A DNA stretch of 64,000 nt, from assembly GCF_003815915.1 (NCBI RefSeq), contig NZ_CP033929.1:620001-684000 (forward strand). The letters are read 5' to 3'. This DNA is from Chryseobacterium indoltheticum (lineage in GTDB: Bacteria; Bacteroidota; Bacteroidia; Flavobacteriales; Weeksellaceae). The stretch's first letter is position 1; the number at the start of each line of letters is the position of its first letter. The notes under the pieces are model-generated. The model searched no databases. It was not told the DNA's origin and was given only the letters and a program-made list of their open reading frames with translations. Below, piece by piece: positions 1-8,042 of this stretch. Position numbers and translations under genes: made by a program.

Positions 1-1506
1 GTTTGAGATTGACTGGGTTGTAGCACCAGTGCTCCATTCGTATCCGTCAAATCCTGATCCCGCATCAAGAGTCGTTTTATCTTCTAAACAAATAGTTTTG
101 TCTTTAAGAACTGATGATTTTACAGGAGGCAAAACTTTTAATGTGATTTTTGTGATAGCATAACATCCATCAGTATTTGTTACTCTCACATAGACATCAG
201 TACTTGTCGTGATATAATTTGTAGCCGGAATAATTTCGTTAGTTCCTGCCAAGGCATTTGCTTGAGAAGTGAAAAATCTTTTTGTAATACCTGTTTGAGA
301 CGTTACGTTTGCTTGTGTAAGATCGAAAGAAGCAGTTGTAATTGCAGCTTCAATAAAACATGACTCCAAAGTTGCAGGTGTTACCACCACAACAGGAAAA
401 AAGCTTAAAGTAATCGTAGAATTAGCGGTACAGCCTTCTACTGAAGTTACTTTTACATAAATTGTTTTAGGAGCAGATACATAGGCTGTAGGATTTGTAA
501 TTTCGTTGGTTCCTGCATTAAGGTCTGCTAATGTAGGATAGTATTTTTTCGTCGCAGTTGGGTCGTCAAAGACATTTGCTGTTGTAAGGTTGAATGTTCC
601 TGTTCCTGCGCCATTGTTATTACATGCCTGTATTGTTGCATTCTTCGCAACAATGTTTCCTTGCTTGAATTTAAACTTTCCTGTTTGAAAACACCCATTG
701 GCTGGATTAGTTGGATTAGCTGGATCGGTGTATTTTATTCTATAATAATAAAGTGTTGTGCCATTTATGGTAGTTGTAGTTAATGGGTTCGATCCCGTAA
801 TTGCATCATTATTAGCATCATGATATGTTATAGTGAAGTTTGGATTACCATTTAATATACCGGATGTTAAAGTTGTGAAATCAAATTGCATTGGAAGCGC
901 ACATTTCAAAATTTCATTAGGAAGAGCAGGGTTTGTTGCATTCGGTACTCCAGGAGTAATAAATGGGTTAGGCGTTAATGCTGGGTCGTTAAAAGCAGAC
1001 GTTAGAGCTGCTGTACCACCCCATGTTAGAGAAAATCCTAAATTACTTGCCGGAATATAATTGTCTATAAGAACATAATAGACTTCTCCAGCAATTACTT
1101 GAAGCGGAGCGTTCCACTGGCTTCCTGTTTGAGTAGAACTTAATCCTGTAGGACCACTTGTCCCAGAATAATTACAGCTGACAGCATTTCCGAAATCCCA
1201 GGTTGCGCAATCTATATTGGGTCCATAAACCGCAAAATCGTAATCATAGTGAGTAACACCAGGAATAGTATCAGGATTTATTGTAAATTCGATTGTTCCT
1301 GTTGTTGCAGCGGTAAAAACGTACCAAACAGAATGGTTTTCCAGGCCTAGGCAGCTTCCTGAAGTTTGTTCAATAATACTGCCATTAGTATCAGAGTTAT
1401 AAGATATATCAGAATTACCACATACAGGTATCGCAGTGATACAATCTGACTGGGAATAATATAGCTGTGAAGTGATTAAAATAAAAAAAAGTAGTAGTTT
1501 TCTCAT
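1..1506 (-). CDS. Secreted adhesin-like repeat protein, probable type B T9SS client (3' end outside window)
   Basis: The gene reads from an ATG at 1504-1506 without a stop to base 1, giving 502 visible residues; the C-terminus lies outside the window. It opens with a signal peptide of about 19 residues (MRKLLLFFILITSQ...). Residues of about 20-170 form a Cys-containing beta domain resembling PPC-type domains, and are followed by Ig-like repeats that each carry a KKYYP or KRFFTS motif, an NEI turn and a VEGC/TDGC motif. It aligns by eye along its whole visible length with the next gene upstream (1618-3696), which ends in a gliding-motility C-terminal sorting domain, so export by the type IX secretion system is inferred here. 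A TAnnTTTG box precedes the start at 1526-1533. The role is unknown; cell-surface adhesion is only a guess. Confidence 0.85.
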   Translation of the reverse strand, partial: MRKLLLFFILITSQLYYSQSDCITAIPVCGNSDISYNSDTNGSIIEQTSGSCLGLENHSVWYVFTAATTGTIEFTINPDTIPGVTHYDYDFAVYGPNIDCATWDFGNAVSCNYSGTSGPTGLSSTQTGSQWNAPLQVIAGEVYYVLIDNYIPASNLGFSLTWGGTAALTSAFNDPALTPNPFITPGVPNATNPALPNEILKCALPMQFDFTTLTSGILNGNPNFTITYHDANNDAITGSNPLTTTTINGTTLYYYRIKYTDPANPTNPANGCFQTGKFKFKQGNIVAKNATIQACNNNGAGTGTFNLTTANVFDDPTATKKYYPTLADLNAGTNEITNPTAYVSAPKTIYVKVTSVEGCTANSTITLSFFPVVVVTPATLESCFIEAAITTASFDLTQANVTSQTGITKRFFTSQANALAGTNEIIPATNYITTSTDVYVRVTNTDGCYAITKITLKVLPPVKSSVLKDKTICLEDKTTLDAGSGFDGYEWSTGATTQSISN

Positions 1507-1525
1507 TTCCAAATGATTTTAATTA

Positions 1526-1533
1526 CAAATTTA
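1526..1533 (-). promoter_or_regulatory. Promoter -7 box (TAAATTTG) for the gene at 1-1506
   Basis: The minus strand reads TAAATTTG, a full match to the Bacteroidetes TAnnTTTG consensus, 19 bases before the ATG. No clear -33 TTG is seen at the usual distance. Confidence 0.5.
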
Positions 1534-1572
1534 ACAAAAATTTAATTAATTAAGCGTTATGTTACCTTAAAT

Positions 1573-1605
1573 AAAAAAAGCCGTTTATATGACGGCTTTT
1601 TTGTT
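1573..1605 (-). terminator. Intrinsic terminator after the 1618-3696 gene
   Basis: The arms AAAAAGCCGT and ACGGCTTTTT pair around a 7-base loop, and the minus strand continues into a T-rich tail. It lies 13-45 bases past the stop codon at 1618. Confidence 0.8.
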
Positions 1606-1617
1606 GTTTTTTCATTA

Positions 1618-3696
1618 TTATTCCCTGTTTTTCAATAATACCCATCCAGAGAATTTGATTGGTGTACTTTGTTTATTGTTTTCGTTCCAGGTTACTGAAT
1701 ACCAGTAGTTTCCTGTAGGTGCTTTCTTGCTTCCATTTGCTGTGCCATCCCATTTATAACCATTAGTTTTATCGGCCTGATAGATTTTAGATCCATATCT
1801 GTCAAAAATACTTAGAACTAAGTTTTGTTTTCCGGATAATGCAGAGTAGTCTATTACATCATTTACACCATCTCCATTTGGAGTGATCACGTTTGTAATA
1901 TTTGGAACCACGACATTTACCTGAATAGGCACACAATCGTAGTTGTCTTTAACAAAAACAGTGTGATCACCTCTAGAAATATTAGTGAAAACATTAGAAT
2001 CCTGCCAGTTTATATTATCAATTGAGTATTGGTAAGGAGGCGTTCCACCAATTACGTGTACGGTAATTGTGCTGTTTGAGATTTCAATATTTGATATAAC
2101 AGGTTGCTCTGAAGCGTACACTTTTACATCTTGTCTAGCGATACAGTCACCCGTTTTCAATTTTACCCAATACGTACCTACTCCTACATCTGATATAGTT
2201 TGAGTAGTTTCACCGGTGCTCCATAGATAACCGTCAAATCCTGCACCTGCATCTAAAGTGGTTTTGTCTTCTGCACAAATAATTTTATCTACCAGAACTG
2301 TAGAATAAACAGGCGGAATAACAACCAGATTTACTTTGGCTACATTGTAACATCCTTCACCATTAGAAACTCTCACATAAGCATATCCCGTCGGAGCAAT
2401 GTAAGTATTTGCAGTCACTATTTCATTAGTTTCGTTTACGGCATCAGCCATTGAAGGATAGTACTTCTTAGTCATGCCCGTTTGCCCGTTAACCGTTGCG
2501 TCTGTTAGATCAAACTGTCCTAATGTTGGAGTAGTTTCTATAAAACATGATCTCAACGTAGCTTCAGTAACAATGATCTCCGGATAGAAATTCAACTTGA
2601 TTTCTGCTATGTCTGTACATCCGTATTGTGAAGTAACCAAAACAAAAACAGATCCTACTGCAGATACATATTGATAGGGATTGCTGATTTGTCCGGTTCC
2701 GTTATTTAGGTCAGAAAGTGAAGGGTAAAACTTCTTTGTAACCGTAGGGTCATTGATCACATTTGCTGTAGTTAAATCATACATTGCGGTTCCTGCGTTG
2801 TTATTGTTACAGCTCGTTAAAGTAGCATCAACAACATTAATGGCGCGTTGTACAAATTTAAATGTGCCGGGTAGCCTACATCTGCTGATGGCTCCTCCAG
2901 GTGCGCTTGGATCAGAATATGTAATGACATAATAGTAAACATCTGTCGTATTTACCGGGATAGGACCCAAAATAGGATTGTTTCCACTAATTGCATCATT
3001 AGAATTCTTATAATATGAAACTATAAAGTTTGGGTTACCGTTTATAATTCCTGTCGATAATGTGCTGAAATCAAATACAGGAGGCTCAGTACAAACAATC
3101 ACTTCGTTAGGATCTGTTGGTGCTGCTCCCGGATCTCCAGGTGGAATAAATGGATTTGGCTGGAACGCTGAATTAAATGGTGATACTAAAGTTGCTGTTC
3201 CACCCCAGTTTAATACAAATCCACTAGCAGATTGTGAAAAATTATCAACAACAATGTAGTAAGTTTCTCCTGCCACAACATTCAAAAATGAACAAAATGG
3301 TGATTGTGTAGCATCAGATGTAGTATTAGTATTCGTGAAATTTAATCCTGTATTACCAGAGGTACCAGAATAATTGCATCGTATCGGTGTTCCTAAGCTA
3401 CTGCACGATACATTGGGTCCGTATAATGCCCAATCATAGTCATTAGACAAGGTGTTGGGTGCAATAGTAAAGGTTAACGTTCCTGATGTAGCAATGGTAA
3501 ACGTATACCAGATAGAAAAGTGCTCATCAGAAGTCATGCATCCACCCAGATCTTCTTTAATATCTCCGGGTCCGGTAGGAGTAAAAGAAATAGGCGTATT
3601 TCCGCAGACTTGCACAGTTCCGCCACAGTCTGAGCTGGATTGTGCAAAAATTATCTGGGATGTAATCAGTAAAAAAAAGAGTAGAGTTTTTTTCAT
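1618..3696 (-). CDS. Secreted protein with gliding-motility type C-terminal domain (T9SS type B sorting)
   Basis: About 692 residues. The ATG at 3694-3696 (MKKTLLFFLLITSQ) begins a standard signal peptide. A start 8 codons earlier would lie on top of the -7 box at 3718-3725, so the inner ATG is preferred. After a PPC-like Cys-rich domain (about 20-170) come Ig-like repeats with KKFYP and KKYYP motifs, and a segment with a WSTGETTQTI motif. The last 95 residues contain ITPNGDGVND, FDRYG, WDGT and a FSGWVLLK ending, which match the CHU_C/gliding motility C-terminal domain family (type B sorting). By that family it should be exported by the type IX system and held at the surface or released. It is a tandem paralog of the gene at 1-1506. 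The ligand is unknown. Confidence 0.88.
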   Translation of the reverse strand: MKKTLLFFLLITSQIIFAQSSSDCGGTVQVCGNTPISFTPTGPGDIKEDLGGCMTSDEHFSIWYTFTIATSGTLTFTIAPNTLSNDYDWALYGPNVSCSSLGTPIRCNYSGTSGNTGLNFTNTNTTSDATQSPFCSFLNVVAGETYYIVVDNFSQSASGFVLNWGGTATLVSPFNSAFQPNPFIPPGDPGAAPTDPNEVIVCTEPPVFDFSTLSTGIINGNPNFIVSYYKNSNDAISGNNPILGPIPVNTTDVYYYVITYSDPSAPGGAISRCRLPGTFKFVQRAINVVDATLTSCNNNNAGTAMYDLTTANVINDPTVTKKFYPSLSDLNNGTGQISNPYQYVSAVGSVFVLVTSQYGCTDIAEIKLNFYPEIIVTEATLRSCFIETTPTLGQFDLTDATVNGQTGMTKKYYPSMADAVNETNEIVTANTYIAPTGYAYVRVSNGEGCYNVAKVNLVVIPPVYSTVLVDKIICAEDKTTLDAGAGFDGYLWSTGETTQTISDVGVGTYWVKLKTGDCIARQDVKVYASEQPVISNIEISNSTITVHVIGGTPPYQYSIDNINWQDSNVFTNISRGDHTVFVKDNYDCVPIQVNVVVPNITNVITPNGDGVNDVIDYSALSGKQNLVLSIFDRYGSKIYQADKTNGYKWDGTANGSKKAPTGNYWYSVTWNENNKQSTPIKFSGWVLLKNRE

Positions 3697-3717
3697 TTTT
3701 AGAAAAATTTGTAAATA

Positions 3718-3725
3718 CAAATATA
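3718..3725 (-). promoter_or_regulatory. Promoter -7 box (TATATTTG) for the 1618-3696 gene
   Basis: TATATTTG on the minus strand, 21 bases before the ATG at 3696. It decides the start codon, because a longer reading frame would run through this box. Confidence 0.55.
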
Positions 3726-3787
3726 GAGAAATTATTAATCTTACATTTAAGTTTTATTATGTATCAAAGTAAAACGACATAATTCAT

Positions 3788-5023
3788 TTAATATTGCATT
3801 TTTCTCAATTTGGAGTTCGTTAAACCAACAATTATTGCTATTAATACGGTCATGCTTCCTCCAAAAATTACTGATCTTACAACACCTAAAAGCTTCGCCA
3901 TTAAGCCACTTTCAAACTGCCCCATTTCATTGCTCGACATGATGAAAATTGAGTTAACGCTTAGTACTCTTCCACGAATATGATCCGGTGTTTTGAGCTG
4001 TACAATGGTTCCTCGTATAACAACAGAAATGCCATCAAGCATGCCGCTCAGTACCAAAAACATAAATGAAAGCCAGTAATAATGCGACAATCCAAAACCG
4101 ATAATACATAACCCAAACCCTGCAACGACCACCAACAGAATTTTCCCCTGGTTTTTTCGTAAAGGAACCAGTGATAATGTAGTAATGATAATCATTGAAC
4201 CGATATCTGACGCTGCATTAAGCAACCCAAAACCTTCTGCTCCTGTTTTTAAAATATCTGTTGCAAATACAGGAATCATGGCAACGGCACCTCCAAAAAG
4301 TACAGCAAACATATCTAAACAAAGGGCTCCTAAAATTTCTTTAGTTTTAAAAATATACGAAATGCCCTCACGCATGCTTTCCATAACTTTTATTTCCTCT
4401 TTTTTATGCTCAGAAAATTGTTTGTTCAGCTGCCAGAAAAAAAGTGAAGCAATTAAAAGCAGAGACACAATAACCAATAAAGTCCATTTTACACCAAAAA
4501 AACCGATAAGAAACCCTCCGGCGGCATGACCGCAGACAGAAGAAATCAAGAATGTCGCCTGGTTTAAAGTAATCGCACTCGGAAGATTCACTTTCTTCAC
4601 AATTTTAGGAATCATAGACGGCACAATGGGTCCGATAAAAGCTCGTGCAATTCCGGTGAAAAATATAACCCCATAAATGAAGTAGGTGATTTCGTGCCCT
4701 GTAAAATGAAGTTCCACGTCAAAAAAGGCAGGAATCATCAGTAAGCTGATCAGAAAAACGTATACATAATTACAAATCAATAGCAGTCTTTTCTTTTCAT
4801 TCATATCGATGACGTGTCCGGCATACAATGCGCAGCTTACTGCGGGAATTACTTCCGATAGTCCGATAAGTCCGATCGAAAAAGGATCTTTTGTTAACTG
4901 ATAAACCCACCATCCAAGTAAAGTTGCGAGCATTCTGAAGGCTAAAACAACAAAAAATCTCCCGGTAAGAAGATTTCTGAATTCTACATTTTGCAATGTT
5001 TTGAGCGGTAATAGTGAAATCAT
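3788..5023 (-). CDS. MFS transporter, EntS/MFS_3-like exporter
   Basis: The 411-residue protein is hydrophobic throughout, with about 12 membrane helices. After a short cytoplasmic N-terminus (PLKTLQNVEFRNLLTGRF) comes the first helix, and a GHVIDMNEKKRLLL loop matches the MFS motif between helices 2 and 3. Length and pattern fit the enterobactin-exporter-like DHA3 branch of the major facilitator superfamily, which pumps small molecules out of the cytoplasm. The substrate cannot be told from sequence, and no siderophore genes are nearby. The start codon lies only 4 bases after a TATTTTTG -7 box that itself overlaps the terminator of the upstream lipoprotein gene, so the mRNA may be leaderless. 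Confidence 0.85.
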   Translation of the reverse strand: MISLLPLKTLQNVEFRNLLTGRFFVVLAFRMLATLLGWWVYQLTKDPFSIGLIGLSEVIPAVSCALYAGHVIDMNEKKRLLLICNYVYVFLISLLMIPAFFDVELHFTGHEITYFIYGVIFFTGIARAFIGPIVPSMIPKIVKKVNLPSAITLNQATFLISSVCGHAAGGFLIGFFGVKWTLLVIVSLLLIASLFFWQLNKQFSEHKKEEIKVMESMREGISYIFKTKEILGALCLDMFAVLFGGAVAMIPVFATDILKTGAEGFGLLNAASDIGSMIIITTLSLVPLRKNQGKILLVVVAGFGLCIIGFGLSHYYWLSFMFLVLSGMLDGISVVIRGTIVQLKTPDHIRGRVLSVNSIFIMSSNEMGQFESGLMAKLLGVVRSVIFGGSMTVLIAIIVGLTNSKLRKMQY

Positions 5024-5027
5024 GCTA

Positions 5028-5035
5028 CAAAAATA
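5028..5035 (-). promoter_or_regulatory. -7 box (TATTTTTG) 4 bases before the MFS start codon
   Basis: The minus strand reads TATTTTTG-TAGC-ATG. The box reuses the T-tail of the hairpin at 5033-5060. If used, transcription would begin at about the start codon. Confidence 0.4.
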
Positions 5036-5060
5036 GCCCTAAAAATTTATTTAGGGCTAT
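5028..5060 (-). terminator. Intrinsic terminator after the 5118-5480 lipoprotein gene
   Basis: ATAGCCCTAAA pairs with TTTAGGGCTAT (11 bp, 6-base loop), followed by TTTTTG on the minus strand. It lies 58-85 bases past the stop and ends 5 bases before the MFS start codon. Confidence 0.75.
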
Positions 5061-5117
5061 CAGTATTTTCGATTTTCAAATGATAAATAAAATACCTTTT
5101 GAAAGATAGTGTCTATT

Positions 5118-5480
5118 TTAGTCGGCTCTTAGAGAACTTACAACAATGGCAGCAGCAGCAGCGGCACCAATGACAACAGCACCTCCGGCAACTCTCGCTC
5201 TGGATCTGTCTTTTACGGCAGCAACATTAGATTTAGGAATGATCACTTCAGTACTGTCTTTTTTCCCGGCTGTACCGATGATGTTATCTCCATCAACGTT
5301 ACGGAATAAAAATTTCTGCTTCTTGGTACCGTCTTTGTGAGTAACGATGTATATTTTACCAGCCTCAAGGTTCGAGTAATTGTTTTGTGCAATATCTTCG
5401 CTGTACTTTGTTGTTGCACAAGATGAGATTACAAATAAAGACGTTAATAATGATGATTTTAAAAGTACAGATGCTTTCAT
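5118..5480 (-). CDS. Small lipoprotein with hydrophobic Ala/Gly C-terminus (tandem paralog A)
   Basis: The protein is 120 residues. Signal peptide and lipobox end in VISSC (Cys21), so it should be lipidated. The mature part begins ATTKYSED and has the pattern NY..LEAGK.Y....DGTK......VDGDNIIGT, then a basic stretch and a hydrophobic Gly/Ala-rich segment (GGAVVIGAAAAAAIVVSSL, about residues 97-115). The neighbour at 5615-5992 shares the same order of motifs. The function is unknown; a second membrane-inserting or oligomer-forming segment at the C-terminus is inferred from hydrophobicity. A TAAATTTG -7 box lies at 5499-5506. Confidence 0.75.
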   Translation of the reverse strand: MKASVLLKSSLLTSLFVISSCATTKYSEDIAQNNYSNLEAGKIYIVTHKDGTKKQKFLFRNVDGDNIIGTAGKKDSTEVIIPKSNVAAVKDRSRARVAGGAVVIGAAAAAAIVVSSLRAD

Positions 5481-5498
5481 TATAATTTTTTAGTTTTC

Positions 5499-5506
5499 CA
5501 AATTTA
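5499..5506 (-). promoter_or_regulatory. Promoter -7 box (TAAATTTG) for the 5118-5480 gene
   Basis: TAAATTTG on the minus strand, 18 bases before the ATG at 5480. Confidence 0.5.
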
Positions 5507-5614
5507 TAATTTTTTTTGAATATACGTTTTCATTAAAAAATAAAATCTCACTTTTTTTGTAATATTAAACTGAATAATGGAGAAAATTTGTGTTTAAAAA
5601 TTATTTAGCGTCGA

Positions 5615-5992
5615 TTAATTTAAACCACTTCCAAATGCTGCTGCGGTATCTGCTAAATCATCTGTCGCTTTTGAAATTCCTACAATTAGTACTGTCGCAG
5701 CGGCTATTCCTCCACTCGTTGCGATGACGGCAATTGCTGTTTTATCTTTTCTTATTTCTTTAATATCTGTCTTTGCAATAGAAATTCTTTCTTTTTTTCT
5801 GGTTCCGATAATGCTGTCTTTTGCAATCGAACTTATCGTCATCGGGATTTTACTGCCGTCTGACTGATAAAAAGTATATTTATTCCCTGCTTTTATATTT
5901 TTGTAATTATCCGGATTTTCTTTTGCGCTGTATTTTACCGAAGAACAGGAAACTATTGAGATAAGTACTACAAGAGAAAAAAATATTTTCAT
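5615..5992 (-). CDS. Small lipoprotein (tandem paralog B)
   Basis: The protein is 125 residues, with a lipobox ending in SIVSC (Cys16). The mature part repeats the layout of its neighbour: VKYSAKENPDNYKNIKAG, then a DGSK turn, DSIIGT, a Lys-rich stretch, and a Gly/Ala-rich hydrophobic segment (residues about 90-108). It is followed by an extra tail (DDLADTAAAFGSGLN) that paralog A lacks. The two most likely arose by tandem duplication. The start codon lies 20 bases after the stop of the GH3-type gene (6013-7512 on the same strand is downstream in position but its own unit). No function is recognised. Confidence 0.72.
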   Translation of the reverse strand: MKIFFSLVVLISIVSCSSVKYSAKENPDNYKNIKAGNKYTFYQSDGSKIPMTISSIAKDSIIGTRKKERISIAKTDIKEIRKDKTAIAVIATSGGIAAATVLIVGISKATDDLADTAAAFGSGLN

Positions 5993-6012
5993 AGAATAGG
6001 ATTTTTGAGTTA

Positions 6013-7512
6013 CTATTTTTTATAAACTTCAAGTATTGCTGCTATTTTTCTATCGTTGGCCAATCTTGGTATTTTATTTTGACCCCCCAATTTTCCTTCA
6101 GATTTTGCATATTCCTGAAAGGCATTTTTTTTAAGTGTAGAAATGTGAAGTTTTTGCAGAATATTTCCCGAGATCAAATCATCGTAATATGTATTGCGTT
6201 TTCTCAACTGATCATCAAGTTCATTCTTAAAAAGGTCTAAATTTTCAGGTTCTTTTTCAAATTCAATAAACCATTCGTGATACGGTAAACCCTCTTCCGG
6301 ATTTACTTGCGGAGCCAAATGGAATTCGGTAATCTGTGCTGATAATTTTTCTACAGTAGCTTTTACAGCCTCTTCCACTTCAAAAGCAATCACGTGTTCG
6401 CCAAATGCTGAGGTGAAATGTTTAGTTCTTCCGCTTACCAAAATTCTGTGTGGATTTTTATCGATAAAGCGGACAACATCACCAATAGAATATGCCCACA
6501 AACCGGAGTTTGTCGTCAAAATCAAGGCATAATCTTTGTTGAGTTCAATATCTTTTAACGTTAATCTTTGAGCGTCAGGTTTTCCATACTGCTCCAACGG
6601 AATAAATTCATAGAAAATTCCATGATTCGTTAAAAGCAATAAGCCTTCTTTGGTGTAATCATCCTGAAAAGCAAAAAATCCTTCCGAAGCCGGAAAAGTT
6701 TGTACAATATCTACTTTGTCACCTAAAAGTTCCTCCATTTTTTCGCGGTAAGGCTCATAATTGACACCGCCTGTGACAATTAGTTGTAGATTGGGAAATA
6801 TCTGCTTAATTTTTTTTCCGTTTTTCTCAATGAGTTTTTCAAAATACATGATCAGCCAAGGCGGTATCCCCGAAATTAAGGTCATGTTCTCTTTCTCGGT
6901 TTCTTCTACGATTTTATCAACCTTTGTTTCCCAATCATCTATCAGATTGGTTTCCCAGCTAGGTAATCGGTTTTTTTGCAGATAATTGGGGATGTGATGC
7001 GCTACAATTCCTGATAACCTTCCGGTTTTTATCCCGAAAACTTCCTCAAGCTCAGGGCTTCCCTGTAGAAAAATCATTTTTCCGCCTACAAAATCGGCAT
7101 TATTTTTTTTAGCAATATAATGGAAAAGTGCACTTTGAGCGCCTTTTACCTGAAACGGCATACCTTCTTTAGAAATTGGGATGTATTTGGAACCCGAAGT
7201 TGTCCCCGAAGTTTTAGCAAAATATTCGGGAGTTTCGGTCCACAAAATATCACGTTGCCCACGTTTTACTTTTTCTATGTAAGGTTTCAGATCTTCATAA
7301 TCCGCAACAGGAACTTTTGCCTGAAACTCTTCTACAGACCTGATGTTTTCAAAATCGTATGTTCTTCCAAAAAGAGTTTTTTTGGCCGTGTCAATAAGCG
7401 ATAATAAGAGTTTCGCCTGATTTTCTTCAGCATTTTTTTTAAATTCTTCAGTTTTTTGAACATGTTTTTTTGCCCAAATCAGTGCTGCATTTTTCTTTAG
7501 AAAGTTTAACAT
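6013..7512 (-). CDS. GH3-family acyl-adenylating enzyme
   Basis: The 499-residue protein matches the GH3 auxin-responsive promoter family, part of the ANL adenylating-enzyme superfamily. A P-loop-like motif TSGTTSGSKYIP lies at residues 101-112, and the C-terminal part shows YSIGDVVRF and VSGRTKHFTSAFGEHV, as in plant and bacterial GH3 proteins. Plant members join amino acids to jasmonate or auxin via an acyl-adenylate; bacterial members are poorly characterised, so the substrate here is unknown. No signal peptide is present, so it should be cytoplasmic. Length is typical. The ATG follows a TAAATTTG -7 box by only 4 bases, suggesting a leaderless mRNA. Confidence 0.87.
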   Translation of the reverse strand: MLNFLKKNAALIWAKKHVQKTEEFKKNAEENQAKLLLSLIDTAKKTLFGRTYDFENIRSVEEFQAKVPVADYEDLKPYIEKVKRGQRDILWTETPEYFAKTSGTTSGSKYIPISKEGMPFQVKGAQSALFHYIAKKNNADFVGGKMIFLQGSPELEEVFGIKTGRLSGIVAHHIPNYLQKNRLPSWETNLIDDWETKVDKIVEETEKENMTLISGIPPWLIMYFEKLIEKNGKKIKQIFPNLQLIVTGGVNYEPYREKMEELLGDKVDIVQTFPASEGFFAFQDDYTKEGLLLLTNHGIFYEFIPLEQYGKPDAQRLTLKDIELNKDYALILTTNSGLWAYSIGDVVRFIDKNPHRILVSGRTKHFTSAFGEHVIAFEVEEAVKATVEKLSAQITEFHLAPQVNPEEGLPYHEWFIEFEKEPENLDLFKNELDDQLRKRNTYYDDLISGNILQKLHISTLKKNAFQEYAKSEGKLGGQNKIPRLANDRKIAAILEVYKK

Positions 7513-7516
7513 GGTT

Positions 7517-7524
7517 CAAATTTA
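7517..7524 (-). promoter_or_regulatory. -7 box (TAAATTTG) 4 bases before the GH3 start codon
   Basis: The minus strand reads TAAATTTG-AACC-ATG. Its spacing is the same as before the MFS gene (5028-5035) and the acetyltransferase gene (18956-18963). Confidence 0.45.
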
Positions 7525-7562
7525 TAAATAAGTATATAATTCGCTGAATTTTTTTAAGATTT

Positions 7563-7596
7563 AAAACAAAAAAACCGATGATCTAGGCATCGGTTA
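7563..7596 (-). terminator. Intrinsic terminator after the 7638-7895 gene
   Basis: AACCGATG pairs with CATCGGTT around a 7-base loop, followed on the minus strand by a T-rich run (complement of the A-rich bases 7563-7573). Confidence 0.8.
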
Positions 7597-7637
7597 ATTG
7601 AAAATTTGATTATGAAATTACAACTATACGTTGTTTT

Positions 7638-7895
7638 TTACTTGTTTACTTTGTATCTCTTGTCTGGAGTTCCGTCTTTTTTCAACTTTTGATTTTCTTT
7701 ATAACGTTTATCCGGAGTTCCGTCTTTTTTGAGTTTTGTCGCTGATTTTGCAGTGTTGGTTTCAGCAGCTTTTATGGGTTTTACAGTTTTTGTCGTTGTA
7801 GATTTTACTGCAGTTTTTGTTGCGGGAACAGTTTGCTGAGCGGTCGCAAATCCTAGTCCTAAAATAACAGACATTGCGGTAAGAAATTTTTTCAT
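7638..7895 (-). CDS. Small secreted Lys-rich protein with repeated KKDGTPDKRYK motif
   Basis: The protein is 85 residues. A signal peptide (MKKFLTAMSVILGLGFATAQ) is followed by a Thr/Lys/Ala-rich stretch and then two near-identical copies of LKKDGTPDKRYK (about residues 55-66 and 71-82), ending in VNK. Small exported proteins with this motif are common in flavobacteria, but I know of no assigned function. The DGTPD core could bind a metal or a polyanion; that is a guess. The gene is a single-gene unit with its own terminator at 7563-7596. Confidence 0.75.
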   Translation of the reverse strand: MKKFLTAMSVILGLGFATAQQTVPATKTAVKSTTTKTVKPIKAAETNTAKSATKLKKDGTPDKRYKENQKLKKDGTPDKRYKVNK

Positions 7896-7975
7896 ATCTA
7901 TTTGATTGCTTTTTGTTTACATAAAGTTAAGTAAAATATTAAAATGAAAAGCGGTTTTTAATAATTAATTTGATA

Positions 7976-8015
7976 TTTATAAAAATAAAGCCCGCTTCCA
8001 AATTTGGAAACGGGC
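7976..8015 (-). terminator. Intrinsic terminator after the 8043-8432 gene
   Basis: GCCCGCTTCC pairs with GGAAACGGGC (one mismatch) around AAATTT, with a T-rich tail on the minus strand (complement of 7976-7989). Confidence 0.8.
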
Positions 8016-8042
8016 AAACATATGAATGAATAGTTGTTAGAT

